From: Blattabacterium sp. (Cryptocercus kyebangensis)
GTDB taxonomy: Bacteria; Bacteroidota; Bacteroidia; Flavobacteriales; Blattabacteriaceae
Direction of reading: 5' to 3'
DNA length: 64,000 bases
Assembly (NCBI RefSeq): GCF_003226855.1
Contig: NZ_CP029820.1
Coordinates: 186,001 to 250,000, forward strand
Both the position numbers and the translations under genes were made by a program. The notes beneath the pieces were generated by a model. The model was not told where the DNA came from. It ran no database searches and was given only the letters and a program-made list of their open reading frames with translations. Positions 35,488-44,923 of the stretch are shown here, piece after piece (the first letter of the stretch is position 1; every line of letters starts with the position of its first letter).

Positions 35488-37301
35488 AGGATAAAAAATT
35501 AGATTATCAATCCACTATTGGTCTATTTCTTATATTATTTATTTTAACAATTTTTACATATTTTAATGTATCTGAGGATAAAAAATATTCATCAGAAAAA
35601 ATTCTTAGAAAGATCCCATTTTTTTCAAAAAAATCTCTTTCTACAACAAAAAAAAAAATAAATAATTATTTTTTTTTAGAAAATAATGTTTTTAAACTTA
35701 AAATTTCTAGTTTAGGAGGAGCAATTAACGAAGTTTTTTTAAAAAAATATAAAGCTTATGATCCTCTCCATTTATCACATAATAAAAATCTCTATTTAAT
35801 AAAAGATTCTAGTTTTTCATATAAGATGATTTTTTTCAAAAAAGAGGATTTAAAAAATAATAATAAGATTATAGATACTAGTTTTCTCTATTTTTATCCT
35901 CTTTTTTTTAAAAAAAAAGGAAATAATAAAGTTCTTATAATGAGAGCCAAAAATCCTTATGGAAAAGGATTTATAGAATATAGATATACTATAGGTGGAG
36001 AAAATCAATATGATATTGGTTTTTTTGTTCGTACAGAAGACTTTTCTTCTTATTTATTAGATAAGACTATTTCTATTGATTTGGAACAAAAAATTTTTTC
36101 TTTAGAAAAAGATAGAAATTGGGAAAATACTTATACTCAGGTCTATTATTCTCATAATAAAAATTCTAGTTCTAAAATAAAATATTTATCAGAAAAAGAT
36201 TCAGAAGAAAAGAATATACATAATTTGAATTGGATCGCACATAAACAACAATTTTTTACATCTGTATTTTTTGCAAAAAATCCTTTGAAAAATGTTTTTG
36301 TTCGTTCTGAAAATTTTTCTTCTGGAAATTTTTTAAAAAGAATTCAATCTAGATCTTTTTTTAAAATAAAAAATAATGAAAATTTGAATCTTTCTTTCCA
36401 GTTATATTTTGGTCCATTAGATTTTTCTTCATTAAAAAAATATGAAAAAAAAATTGAAAATATTATTCCATTTGGTTGGGGTTTTTTAAAATGGATTAAT
36501 AAATATTTTTTTTTAATAATTTTTCAATTTTTGGAAAAAACAAATTTGAATTATGGAATTATTATTATTTTAATGACTGTTGTTGTAAAATTAATCCTAT
36601 CCCCAATAACTTATAAACAATATAAATTAAGTGCTATGATGAAATTAATTCGTCCAGAAATAGATGAATTAAATAATAAATTTCAAAATTCAGATCCATT
36701 AAAAAAACAAAGAGCGATGATGGAATTATATCGAAAAGCAGGAATAAATCCTATGTCTGGATGTATTTCTACTTTATTCCAGATTCCTATTTTTTATTCA
36801 TTATTCAAATTTTTTCCTACTCTAATCAATCTTAGAGGAAAATCTTTTTTTTGGGTAGATGATCTTACTTCATATGATTCCATTTTTGAATTACCATTTT
36901 CTATTCCATTTTATGGGAATCATGTAAGTTTACTTACTTTATTGTATTCATTAGCTCTTTTAATTTATACAAAGTTAAGTAGTGATGGAAGAAATGATTA
37001 TTCCAATAAAAATAATGTTCCGGATATTAGCTTTATGTTATATTTGATGCCTATCATCATGTTATTTTTTATAAATAGTTATGCTTCTGGTCTTTCTCTT
37101 TATTATTTTACATCCAATGTAATTAATATTGGTTTTATTTTCTTTATTAAAAAATTTATGTTAGATAAACATAAAATTCATCAAAAAATTCAAGAAAATA
37201 AAAAAAAACCAATAAAACGTAATTATTGGAATCGTAAAATAAAAGAAATGATTGAAAAAACTAGAAAAGAAAATCCTTATAAAGGAAATAATATTAACTA
37301 A
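35484..37301 (+). CDS. yidC: Membrane protein insertase YidC
   Basis: Inserts and folds inner-membrane proteins with or without SecYEG. The protein has an N-terminal helix (residues 11-28), a large periplasmic domain to about residue 350, and the conserved five-helix core: NYGIIIILMTVVVKLILSPITYKQYKLSAMMK, then the helical hairpin EIDELNNKFQNSD and MSGCISTLFQIPIFYSLFKFF, ending with a basic tail. 605 residues, the Gram-negative length. A poly(A) run of 11 at 35648-35658 lies in the linker but stays in frame. It overlaps pyrG by 4 bases at the start and shares the tetranucleotide CTAA with the birA stop at the end. Confidence 0.96.
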   Translation: MKDKKLDYQSTIGLFLILFILTIFTYFNVSEDKKYSSEKILRKIPFFSKKSLSTTKKKINNYFFLENNVFKLKISSLGGAINEVFLKKYKAYDPLHLSHNKNLYLIKDSSFSYKMIFFKKEDLKNNNKIIDTSFLYFYPLFFKKKGNNKVLIMRAKNPYGKGFIEYRYTIGGENQYDIGFFVRTEDFSSYLLDKTISIDLEQKIFSLEKDRNWENTYTQVYYSHNKNSSSKIKYLSEKDSEEKNIHNLNWIAHKQQFFTSVFFAKNPLKNVFVRSENFSSGNFLKRIQSRSFFKIKNNENLNLSFQLYFGPLDFSSLKKYEKKIENIIPFGWGFLKWINKYFFLIIFQFLEKTNLNYGIIIILMTVVVKLILSPITYKQYKLSAMMKLIRPEIDELNNKFQNSDPLKKQRAMMELYRKAGINPMSGCISTLFQIPIFYSLFKFFPTLINLRGKSFFWVDDLTSYDSIFELPFSIPFYGNHVSLLTLLYSLALLIYTKLSSDGRNDYSNKNNVPDISFMLYLMPIIMLFFINSYASGLSLYYFTSNVINIGFIFFIKKFMLDKHKIHQKIQENKKKPIKRNYWNRKIKEMIEKTRKENPYKGNNIN

Positions 37302-38056
37302 AAAATAAGTTTTATTTTTTTTTTAGAAAAGGAATATAATTTCCTATCTTTTTTAAATTCAATAATTAAATTTCCTTTTTTAGTTATATTTCGGATAACC
37401 CCTTTAGTAAATTTTTTATGATCATTATTAATAATCTCAAAAAAAGATATTTTATCTTTCATATAAAGATGATCTATGTAATAATTTCTTATAAATTTTT
37501 CTCCATAAGTCATAAAAAGAAAATATTCTTTTTGAATGGAATAAATTAATTTGTAAAAAAGTTTTTCTAATTTAAAATTTTTTTTAAGAATTTTTTTTAA
37601 AGAAGTAGCTTGAAGTTTTTCATCAAATTTTATTTGATTTACATTTATTCCTACTCCAATGATAATTGTATGTATTTTTTTATAAAAAACATTATTTTCA
37701 ATTAAAATACCTCCTATTTTTTTGTTCATTAGAATGATATCATTAGGCCATTTAATCCATATTTTTTTGTTATAAAAAAATAATGTTTTATGAATGGCAT
37801 TGCTTATAATAAAATTTATAATATATCCTTTATCGATAGGAAAAATTATCGAATTTAAAAAAATACTAAAAGTCAAATTTTTCCCTTTTTCTGTATCCCA
37901 ATGATTTTTTCCTACTCCTTTTCCATTAGTTTGATTTATAGACCAAATGATAGTCCAATTTTTCATATATTTTGATTTATTTCTTTTTGCATATTGATTA
38001 GTAGAATCAACTTTTTGTAGAAAAATTAAATATATTGGCCAAATAAATTTTTTCAA
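37298..38056 (-). CDS. birA: Biotin--protein ligase
   Basis: Attaches biotin to the carrier protein of acetyl-CoA carboxylase. The biotin/ATP loop is NGKGVGKNHWDT (the usual GRGRRGRxW), followed by GKNLTFSIFLN, IWIKWPNDIILMNKKIGGILIE with the catalytic Lys, IIGVGINVN, and a small SH3-like C-terminal domain. 252 residues: no N-terminal helix-turn-helix, so it is the monofunctional class without repressor function. The first ATG in frame is 38056. It is convergent with yidC, and their stop codons overlap. It indicates that biotin-dependent fatty acid synthesis persists. Confidence 0.92.
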   Translation of the reverse strand: MKKFIWPIYLIFLQKVDSTNQYAKRNKSKYMKNWTIIWSINQTNGKGVGKNHWDTEKGKNLTFSIFLNSIIFPIDKGYIINFIISNAIHKTLFFYNKKIWIKWPNDIILMNKKIGGILIENNVFYKKIHTIIIGVGINVNQIKFDEKLQATSLKKILKKNFKLEKLFYKLIYSIQKEYFLFMTYGEKFIRNYYIDHLYMKDKISFFEIINNDHKKFTKGVIRNITKKGNLIIEFKKDRKLYSFSKKKIKLIF

Positions 38057-38144
38057 AATATTTTATATTGAGAAATTGAACTTCTTTAAAGTGAAAACCT
38101 TATTTTTGTTTTTTGAAATTAAATAATATAATAAAAATTCCGTT

Positions 38145-38465
38145 TTGTTATTAAATAAAATCATAGAAGGGATTGAAATGGTAAAAGAAAAAGATATTTC
38201 TGTTTTAAACTTAAAAAACAGAAATAATTTTATTTGTGATTATTTTGTTATTTGCGATGGAAAATCTAAAAGTCAAGTTTATGCTATTTACAGATCTATA
38301 GAAAAGATCACAATTGAGAAATTGAAAGAAAAACCTTGGCATATAGAAGGATCAGAAAATGGAGAGTGGATATTGATAGATTATGTTTCTATTGTGGTCC
38401 ATATTTTCAAAAAAGAACTTAGATTATATTATAATCTAGAAAGTATTTGGAATGAAAAATTATAA
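38145..38465 (+). CDS. rsfS: Ribosomal silencing factor RsfS
   Basis: Binds L14 on the free 50S subunit and blocks joining of the subunits. The 106-residue product shows NKIIEGIEMVKEKDISVLNLK, CDYFVICDGKSKSQVYAI, KPWHIEGSENGEWILIDYVSIVVHIFKKELR and YYNLESIWNE, all typical of the Iojap/RsfS fold. The start is a TTG at 38145; the residues following it (LLNKIIEGI) align with the family beginning, and no ATG lies upstream in frame after the TAA at 38124-38126. It precedes ftsH with a 38-base gap, the common rsfS-ftsH order in Bacteroidetes. Confidence 0.93.
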   Translation: MLLNKIIEGIEMVKEKDISVLNLKNRNNFICDYFVICDGKSKSQVYAIYRSIEKITIEKLKEKPWHIEGSENGEWILIDYVSIVVHIFKKELRLYYNLESIWNEKL

Positions 38466-38503
38466 CTAAGCTTGGTTTATATTTAGATAAATGAAGAAAA
38501 TTT

Positions 38504-40450
38504 ATGATAGATAAAAAAGTGAAAAGAAAAAACAACTTTTTTTGGATATATGCAGTTATATTAATTATATTTCTGGGAATATTTTTTTTTAAATCTTCTT
38601 TTTCTAATCCTATAAAAATAGACCAGGATACCTTTTTTGAAATTCTCATGAAGGGGGAAATACAAAAAATTATAGTAAAACATAGAGAAATTGTACATGT
38701 TTATTTAAAGAAAGAATATGATTCTTCTAATAATCATATCAATCAACATAATATAAAAAATAAAAATCATAAAAAATTTATTATACATCCTTTACAATAT
38801 GAATTTGAAATAGGAGATTTACAGTTTTTTCAAAAAAAATTTGAAGAATACAAAAATAAATATAATCTAGATACAATTATTGATTTTAAAAATCAACAAG
38901 AATATACCATAACAAAATTTTTTTTTGATTATGGTATATTCTTGATATTGTTAATCATCTTTTGGATTTTTGTATTTAGAAGAATTGGTGCTTCTGGAGG
39001 TGGTCCAGGTAGTCAAATATTTAATATTGGAAAATCTAGAGCTAAGTTATTTGATGAAAATGATAATGTTAAAATAACATTTAAAGAGGTTGCTGGTTTA
39101 GAAGGAGCGAAAGAAGAAGTTCAAGAAATTGTAGAATTTTTAAAAAGTCCTCAAAAATATACTAAACTAGGAGGTAAAATTCCGAAAGGAGTTCTTTTGA
39201 TAGGACCCCCTGGAACTGGAAAAACTTTATTAGCCAAAGCTGTAGCTGGAGAAGCAAAAGTTCCTTTTTTTTCTATTTCTGGTTCTGATTTTGTGGAAAT
39301 GTTTGTCGGTGTAGGAGCTTCTAGAGTGAGAGATTTATTTGAAAAAGCGAAAGAAAAATCTCCTTGCATAATATTTATAGATGAAATTGATGCTATAGGG
39401 AGAGCAAGAGGAAAAAGTAGTATAGCTGGATCCAATGATGAAAGAGAAAACACTCTAAATCAATTACTTACAGAAATGGATGGATTTGGGACTCATACAA
39501 ATGTAATTGTCCTAGCAGCTACCAATAGATCCGATATTTTGGATAAAGCATTACTTCGTCCTGGCCGTTTTGATCGAACTATATTAGTAGATCCTCCTGA
39601 ATTAAATGAAAGAAAAGAAATATTTCGTGTCCATCTTCAAAAACTTATATTATCTAAAAAAGTAGACATTGAATTTTTAGCTAGACAAACTCCAGGTTTT
39701 AGTGGAGCTGATATAGCAAATATTTGTAATGAATCTGCTCTTATTGCTGCAAGAAAAGATAGATCTAAAATAGAAAATCAGGATTTTTTAGATGCTATAG
39801 ATCGTATTGTAGGAGGATTAGAAAAAAAAAATAAGATTATCAAGCCAAATGAAAAAAAAAGAATTGCTTATCATGAAGCTGGACATGCGGCAATAAGTTG
39901 GTTATTAGAACATGCTTCTCCTTTAGTTAAAGTAACTATTGTTCCAAGAGGAAAATCTTTAGGATCTGCATGGTATCTTCCAGAAGAAAGACAATTAACC
40001 ACTCCAGAACAAATGAAAGATGAAATATGTGCTTTGCTTGCCGGTAGATCTGCAGAAGAAATTATTTTTAGTAGTATTTCAACGGGGGCCTTAAATGATT
40101 TGGAAAAAGTAACTAAACAAGCGCAATCTATGGTAGCCATTTTTGGATTGAATGAAAAAATTGGAAATATTTCTTATTATGATTCTACAGGACAAAATGA
40201 ATTTTCTTTTTCTAAACCTTATAGTGAAAAAACTGCGCAAATTATAGATGAAGAAATATCAAAAATTATTACAGAACAATATAAAAGAGCTAAAAATATA
40301 TTAAAAAATAATGAAAAAAAATTGTCTATTCTTGCTAATGAATTATTAGAAAAAGAAGTTATTTTTAGGGATGATTTGAAAAAAATATTTGGAGAAAGAC
40401 CTTTTTCTGACGATATCGGAAATATGTTGACTTCAGTAAGTCATTTTTAA
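38504..40450 (+). CDS. ftsH: ATP-dependent zinc metalloprotease FtsH
   Basis: Membrane-anchored hexameric AAA+ protease for quality control of membrane and short-lived proteins. Two transmembrane helices (about residues 13-30 and 145-162) flank a periplasmic domain. Walker A is [20 protein letters not shown] (near residue 233), the pore loop is [17 protein letters not shown], Walker B is [16 protein letters not shown], and the second region of homology includes [19 protein letters not shown]. The zinc site is HEAGH near residue 456, with the third ligand later in LNDLEKVT. 648 residues, full length. Start ATG 38504, followed 4 bases after its stop by cdsA. Confidence 0.98.
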   Translation: MIDKKVKRKNNFFWIYAVILIIFLGIFFFKSSFSNPIKIDQDTFFEILMKGEIQKIIVKHREIVHVYLKKEYDSSNNHINQHNIKNKNHKKFIIHPLQYEFEIGDLQFFQKKFEEYKNKYNLDTIIDFKNQQEYTITKFFFDYGIFLILLIIFWIFVFRRIGASGGGPGSQIFNIGKSRAKLFDENDNVKITFKEVAGLEGAKEEVQEIVEFLKSPQKYTKLGGKIPKGVLLIGPPGTGKTLLAKAVAGEAKVPFFSISGSDFVEMFVGVGASRVRDLFEKAKEKSPCIIFIDEIDAIGRARGKSSIAGSNDERENTLNQLLTEMDGFGTHTNVIVLAATNRSDILDKALLRPGRFDRTILVDPPELNERKEIFRVHLQKLILSKKVDIEFLARQTPGFSGADIANICNESALIAARKDRSKIENQDFLDAIDRIVGGLEKKNKIIKPNEKKRIAYHEAGHAAISWLLEHASPLVKVTIVPRGKSLGSAWYLPEERQLTTPEQMKDEICALLAGRSAEEIIFSSISTGALNDLEKVTKQAQSMVAIFGLNEKIGNISYYDSTGQNEFSFSKPYSEKTAQIIDEEISKIITEQYKRAKNILKNNEKKLSILANELLEKEVIFRDDLKKIFGERPFSDDIGNMLTSVSHF

Positions 40451-40454
40451 AAAA

Positions 40455-41273
40455 ATGGAACCAATGAAAAAAAAAAAAAATGATTTTTTGATAAGATTTT
40501 TTACTGGTTTTATTTATGTTTTTATGATTATTTTTTCAATTGAAAAAGGAGAAAAAATTTTTAGAATGTTAATGATGATATTATCTTTTTTTTGTTTATT
40601 TGAATTTCTAGTAATGTTAAAAACAAATACAACTTTAATAAAAATAAATTCATTCTTTTTTCTATTTTCAATATTATTAGATTTTTTTGTGGAAAAAAAT
40701 ATATTTTTATATATCATATGTTTTATTCCTTATTCTATAATATTTTTTATTATTCAATTATTTTCTAAAGGATCTTCTCATAAAGAAAAAATAAAACAAG
40801 TAAGTCATTTAACTTTTGGCTTAGTATATATTCTAATTCCATTTTTTTTAGCATCTTATATATATTCTAAATATGGGAAAGAATTGATTTTAGGTACATT
40901 TTTTCTTATATGGACAAATGATACTTTATCCTATTTGATAGGGATAAAATGGGGAAAGAGAAAAATAGATATATCAATATCTCCTAAAAAATCTGTAGAA
41001 GGATTTCTTGGAGGATTTTTTTTTTGTTTAATACTTGGAGTATTTTTATACAATATTTGGGGAAAAAAGTATTGGTTTATTCTTTCTTTTACCGTTCCTA
41101 TTTTTTCTACTATTGGTGACCTTGTAGAATCTACTATTAAAAGATCTTACAATGTAAAAAATTCAGGATTATGGTTTCCTGGACATGGTGGATTTTTAGA
41201 TAGATTAGATAGTTTTATATTTGTAATACCAATCATTGCTACTGTAGCTATTGGAATAGTATATTTTTTTTAA
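40455..41273 (+). CDS. cdsA: Phosphatidate cytidylyltransferase
   Basis: Integral membrane enzyme making CDP-diacylglycerol from phosphatidate and CTP, the branch point for phospholipids. 272 residues with about seven hydrophobic segments. The C-terminal signature STIKRSYNVKNSGLWFPGHG continues with GFLDRLD. At the place where the family has Lys-Asp there is Lys-Asn (K235-N236, codon AAT at 41160-41162), a departure from a usually conserved Asp. The second ATG (40464) is followed by 14 A residues, in frame here but prone to slippage. It sits between ftsH and psd; together cdsA and psd serve phosphatidylethanolamine synthesis. Confidence 0.9.
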   Translation: MEPMKKKKNDFLIRFFTGFIYVFMIIFSIEKGEKIFRMLMMILSFFCLFEFLVMLKTNTTLIKINSFFFLFSILLDFFVEKNIFLYIICFIPYSIIFFIIQLFSKGSSHKEKIKQVSHLTFGLVYILIPFFLASYIYSKYGKELILGTFFLIWTNDTLSYLIGIKWGKRKIDISISPKKSVEGFLGGFFFCLILGVFLYNIWGKKYWFILSFTVPIFSTIGDLVESTIKRSYNVKNSGLWFPGHGGFLDRLDSFIFVIPIIATVAIGIVYFF

Positions 41274-41282
41274 AAAAAATAG

Positions 41283-41945
41283 ATGATCCATAAAGAAGGA
41301 TTTCCATTGTTAATATATTTATTAATTTTAATATTGATAGGAGTTTTTATTTCTATTTTTCTATTTTCTAAAGTTGTTAACTTATTTATAATCTCTTTTT
41401 TAATTATATTTTATGCGTTTTTTCTTTTCTTTTTTAGAAATCCAAAAAGAAATTTATCTAAAAAAAATCCTAAAAACGATAAGGAAGTAGTCTCTCCTTC
41501 TGATGGGAAAATACTAGAAATAAAAAAAATTTTTGAAAGTGAATTTTTACAAAAAAATTGTATATGTATATCAATATTTATGTCTCCACTTAATGTACAT
41601 GTAAATAGATTTCCAGTATCTGGTAAAATAATCTATGTTAGATATCATCCAGGTAAATATTGGTTAGCATGGAATAAAAAATCATCGTTAAATAATGAAC
41701 GAACCACTACAGTTATAGAAACAAATACAAAACAAAAAATATTATTTCGACAAATAGCTGGATTTTTAGCTCGTCGTATTATTCTTTATTCTAAAGAGAA
41801 TTATTTGGCTAAAAAAGGAGAAGAATTTGGATTTATTAAATTTGGATCTAGAATAGATATTTATCTACCGTTAGATTCTATTATTTTTATAAAAAAGGGA
41901 GAAAAAGTTATTGGTGGAGAAACTATAATTTCTATTATTCCATAA
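41283..41945 (+). CDS. psd: Phosphatidylserine decarboxylase proenzyme
   Basis: Converts phosphatidylserine to phosphatidylethanolamine using a self-made pyruvoyl group. The 220-residue short form starts with two hydrophobic helices (about residues 10-52), then FFFRNPKR, VVSPSDGKILEI, CISIFMSPLNVHVNRFPVSGKI with the conserved His, and RTTTVIET. The autocleavage site is the Gly-Ser in FGSRIDIYLP, where Ser becomes pyruvoyl. The length and GS site fit the archaeal-type/Bacteroidetes class. Start ATG 41283, 9 bases after cdsA. Its 3' end is followed by a strong hairpin facing dnaK. Confidence 0.94.
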   Translation: MIHKEGFPLLIYLLILILIGVFISIFLFSKVVNLFIISFLIIFYAFFLFFFRNPKRNLSKKNPKNDKEVVSPSDGKILEIKKIFESEFLQKNCICISIFMSPLNVHVNRFPVSGKIIYVRYHPGKYWLAWNKKSSLNNERTTTVIETNTKQKILFRQIAGFLARRIILYSKENYLAKKGEEFGFIKFGSRIDIYLPLDSIIFIKKGEKVIGGETIISIIP

Positions 41946-41950
41946 TAAGT

Positions 41951-41972
41951 AAAAACTCCCTAGGGAGTTTTT
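41951..41972. terminator. Bidirectional terminator between psd and dnaK
   Basis: AAAAACTCC (41951-41959), loop CTAG, GGAGTTTTT (41964-41972): a perfect 9-bp stem with A-run and T-run on the two sides, so it can terminate both the psd and dnaK transcripts. It sits between the two convergent stops. Confidence 0.88.
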
Positions 41973-41983
41973 AAATTTATTTT

Positions 41984-43891
41984 TTATTTAACTTCTTCAT
42001 AATCTACATCTTGTACATTTTCATTTCCTTTATTGTTATTATTTTTTTTAATAGAATCATTTGTAGAATCATTTGAATTATTATTTTTATTATTAGGAGA
42101 ATAAATTTCTTTTGATGCATTAGCCCAAACTTCGTTCAATTTTTTCATACAAATATCAATAGATGAAAAATCTTTTTTATTGTGAGCCTTTTTTAATTCT
42201 TCTAAAGAATTTTCTATATTTTTTTTATTATTCTCAGATAATTTATTTCCATAATCTTTTAACTGTTTTTCAGATTGAAAAATCTGATTATCTGCAGCGT
42301 TTAATTTATCTATTTCCCCTTTTATTTTTTCGTCTTTTTTTGCATTTTCTTCAGCTTCTCTTTTCATTTTTTCAATTTCCTCTTGATTTAATCCTGAAGA
42401 AGTTTCAATTCGTATAGATTGTTCTTTTTTAGTTCCCTTATCTTTTGCAGAGACATGAAGTATTCCGTTAGCATCAATGTCAAAACTAACCTCAATTTGA
42501 GGAGTTCCTCTAGGTGAAGGAGGAATATCAACTAGATCAAACCGACCTATTTCTTTATTATCATTGAACATTGGTCTTTCACCTTGTCCGACTCTTATAG
42601 TTACTGCAGATTGATTATCTGCTGCTGTAGAAAAAATTTCTGATTTTTTAGTAGGAATAGTAGTATTGGATTCAATAAGTTTTGTAAAAACACCACCCAA
42701 AGTTTCTATTCCTAAAGATAAAGGAGTCACATCAAGTAATAAAACATCTTGTACATCTCCGGTTAAAACTCCTCCTTGTATAGCTGCTCCAATAGCTACA
42801 ACTTCATCTGGATTTACTCCTTTGGATGGTTTTTTTTTAAAGAAATTTTCAACTTTTTCTTGTACTTTTGGGATACGTGTAGAACCTCCTACTAAAATAA
42901 CTTCGTCAATATCTTTAGTAGATAATCCAGCAGATTCTAATGCTTTGGAACATGGATTAATAGATCTAAATATTAGATTTTCAGATAATTGTTCAAATTT
43001 AGATCTAGTTAATGTGATAACCATATGTTTTGGACCAGATTCTGTAGCTGTAATATATGGTAAATTAATTTCTGTTTTAGTAGAAGAAGATAATTCTATT
43101 TTAGCTTTTTCAGAAGCTTCTTTTAAACGTTGTAAAGCCATAGGATCGTTTCTAAGATCTATATTCTCTTTAGATTTAAATTCATTGGATAAATAATCAA
43201 TTATCACTTGATCGAAATTATCTCCTCCTAAATGTGTATCTCCATTAGTAGAAAGGACTTCAAAAACTCCATCTCCTAATTCCAAAATAGAAACATCGAA
43301 TGTCCCTCCACCTAAATCATATACTACTATTTTTTTATTTTGATTTTTTTTATCTAAACCATAAGCTAATGCTGCAGCTGTTGGTTCGTTAATGATTCTT
43401 TCTACTTTCAATCCGGCTATTTCTCCTGCTTCTTTAGTAGCTTGTCTTTGTGCATCATTAAAATATGCAGGTACAGTAATAACGGCTCTATTTACTTCTT
43501 TTCCTAGATAATCTTCAGCTGTTTTTTTCATTTTTTGAAGAATCATAGCAGATATTTCTTGAGGAGCATATAGTCTATTTTCTATATCAACACGTGGTGT
43601 ATTATTCCCCCCTTTAACAATTTTATAAGGAATATGCTTTGATTCTTCTGTTACTTCAGAAAACATTCTTCCCATAAAACGTTTAATTGAAAAAATAGTT
43701 TTTTGTGGATTTGTAACTGCTTGTCTTTTTGCAGGATCACCTATTTTTCTTTCTCCATCTAATACGAAAGCTACTATAGATGGAGTAGTCCTTTTCCCTT
43801 CTGAATTAGGTATGACAACAGGATCATTTATTTCCATTACTGCAACGCAAGAATTTGTTGTCCCTAAGTCTATGCCTATAATTTTACTCAT
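41984..43891 (-). CDS. dnaK: Molecular chaperone DnaK (Hsp70)
   Basis: Hsp70 with an N-terminal ATPase domain ([17 protein letters not shown], residues 4-20; [45 protein letters not shown]), a linker [18 protein letters not shown] and a substrate-binding domain, ending in a charged tail with DVDYEEVK. 635 residues, full length. As with groEL, the reading frame is visibly less A/T-biased than its neighbours, fitting strong constraint. dnaJ and grpE are not adjacent. Start ATG 43891; divergent from rplM over 191 bases with hairpins but no other gene. Confidence 0.98.
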   Translation of the reverse strand: MSKIIGIDLGTTNSCVAVMEINDPVVIPNSEGKRTTPSIVAFVLDGERKIGDPAKRQAVTNPQKTIFSIKRFMGRMFSEVTEESKHIPYKIVKGGNNTPRVDIENRLYAPQEISAMILQKMKKTAEDYLGKEVNRAVITVPAYFNDAQRQATKEAGEIAGLKVERIINEPTAAALAYGLDKKNQNKKIVVYDLGGGTFDVSILELGDGVFEVLSTNGDTHLGGDNFDQVIIDYLSNEFKSKENIDLRNDPMALQRLKEASEKAKIELSSSTKTEINLPYITATESGPKHMVITLTRSKFEQLSENLIFRSINPCSKALESAGLSTKDIDEVILVGGSTRIPKVQEKVENFFKKKPSKGVNPDEVVAIGAAIQGGVLTGDVQDVLLLDVTPLSLGIETLGGVFTKLIESNTTIPTKKSEIFSTAADNQSAVTIRVGQGERPMFNDNKEIGRFDLVDIPPSPRGTPQIEVSFDIDANGILHVSAKDKGTKKEQSIRIETSSGLNQEEIEKMKREAEENAKKDEKIKGEIDKLNAADNQIFQSEKQLKDYGNKLSENNKKNIENSLEELKKAHNKKDFSSIDICMKKLNEVWANASKEIYSPNNKNNNSNDSTNDSIKKNNNNKGNENVQDVDYEEVK

Positions 43892-44009
43892 TTTTATTAC
43901 TTTTTTTCATATAGTCATTCAATAGTCAGTTCAATCATTATGCCATAATAAAGTTATAGAATGAATAACAAGAATATGCTTTCAATAAAAAAAAAATAGG
44001 AATAATAAC

Positions 44010-44046
44010 ATGACAAAAAGTCATTTATATTCAAATTTTATTTGAA
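44010..44046 (+). promoter_or_regulatory. Two hairpins in the rplM leader region
   Basis: ATGAC-AAAAA-GTCAT (44010-44024) and TTCAAAT-TTT-ATTTGAA (44030-44046) lie in tandem, 37 bases before the rplM ATG. They could form a leader structure for the ribosomal array or be part of the divergent dnaK/rplM promoter region. Neither has a terminator T-run. Ribosomal protein leaders are common, but no known leader was recognised. Confidence 0.35.
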
Positions 44047-44082
44047 AATATCTTATATTTCTTAAATTAATTTATTTTAAGT

Positions 44083-44526
44083 ATGGATTTTTTAAGTTTT
44101 AAAACTGTTAATAAGAATTATCCAAAAAATTGGATTATAATGGATGCAAAAGATCAGTATTTAGGTCGATTTTCTACTAAGGTTGCTTTTAGAATAAGAG
44201 GGAAACATAAAACTAATTTTTCTCCAAATTTAGATTGTGGAGATTATGTTATTGTAATAAATTCTAAAAAAATAAAACTTACAGGAAAAAAATGGATTAC
44301 TAAAAAATATATTCGTTATACTGGATATCCAGGAGGAAAAAAAATTACCCTTGCTAAAGATCTTTTTCTTAAAGATTCAAAAAAAATAATATATAAAGCG
44401 GTTAAAGGAATGTTACCTAAAAATCGTTTGGGAAATAAAATTATAAAAAATCTTCATATTTATCCAGATTCTGAACATAAACATCAAGCACAAAAACCGA
44501 TTCAATTAAAAATTCACAAAAAATGA
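44083..44526 (+). CDS. rplM: 50S ribosomal protein L13
   Basis: Early-assembly 50S protein that binds 23S rRNA domain II. Recognised by WIIMDAKDQYLGRFSTKVAF, the conserved GDYVIVINSKKIKLTGKKW, the long-loop segment YTGYPGGKK and AVKGMLPKNRLG, with HKHQAQKPIQL at the end. 147 residues, normal. It is the first gene of the long plus-strand translation array, and its TGA overlaps the rpsI start by 4 bases (ATGA), the universal rplM-rpsI pair. Confidence 0.98.
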   Translation: MDFLSFKTVNKNYPKNWIIMDAKDQYLGRFSTKVAFRIRGKHKTNFSPNLDCGDYVIVINSKKIKLTGKKWITKKYIRYTGYPGGKKITLAKDLFLKDSKKIIYKAVKGMLPKNRLGNKIIKNLHIYPDSEHKHQAQKPIQLKIHKK

Positions 44527-44897
44527 TCCATTCTATAGGAAGAAGAAAACGTTCTCTTGCTCGTATTTACTTAAAACCTGGAAATAAATTTATTACGATT
44601 AATTCTAAAAAATTAGAAAAATATTTTCCAGAGAATATTCAAGGAAAAATTTTATATCCTTTTCAGTTAATAAATAATAATAAATTTGATATAAAAATAA
44701 AAGTTTGTGGAGGAGGATTTAATGGTCAAGCAGAAGCCATTTGTCTAGCTATATCTAGAGCTCTTTGTAAATTGGATCAAAATAATAGAAAAATATTGAA
44801 ATTTAATGGGTTATTAACTAGAGATTCTAGAAAAGTAGAAAGAAAAAAATTTGGCCAAAAAAAAGCAAGAAAAAAGTTTCAATTTTCAAAACGTTAG
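44523..44897 (+). CDS. rpsI: 30S ribosomal protein S9
   Basis: 30S head protein whose C-terminal tail reaches the P-site tRNA anticodon. Signs are SIGRRKRSLARIYLKPG, FDIKIKVCGGGFNGQAEAICLAISRALCK, LTRDSRKVERKKFGQKKARKKFQFSKR, with the conserved Lys-Arg C-terminus. 124 residues, usual for the short form. It begins with ATG overlapping the rplM stop and precedes rpsB by 26 bases. Confidence 0.98.
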   Translation: MIHSIGRRKRSLARIYLKPGNKFITINSKKLEKYFPENIQGKILYPFQLINNNKFDIKIKVCGGGFNGQAEAICLAISRALCKLDQNNRKILKFNGLLTRDSRKVERKKFGQKKARKKFQFSKR

Positions 44898-44923
44898 AAA
44901 ATTGATTCAAAATAAAATAAAAA

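Noticed and set aside
42666..43196. 176-codon plus-strand open frame inside dnaK
   Set aside because: Long only because it is antisense to a conserved coding frame; no family resemblance, no promoter or neighbour support.
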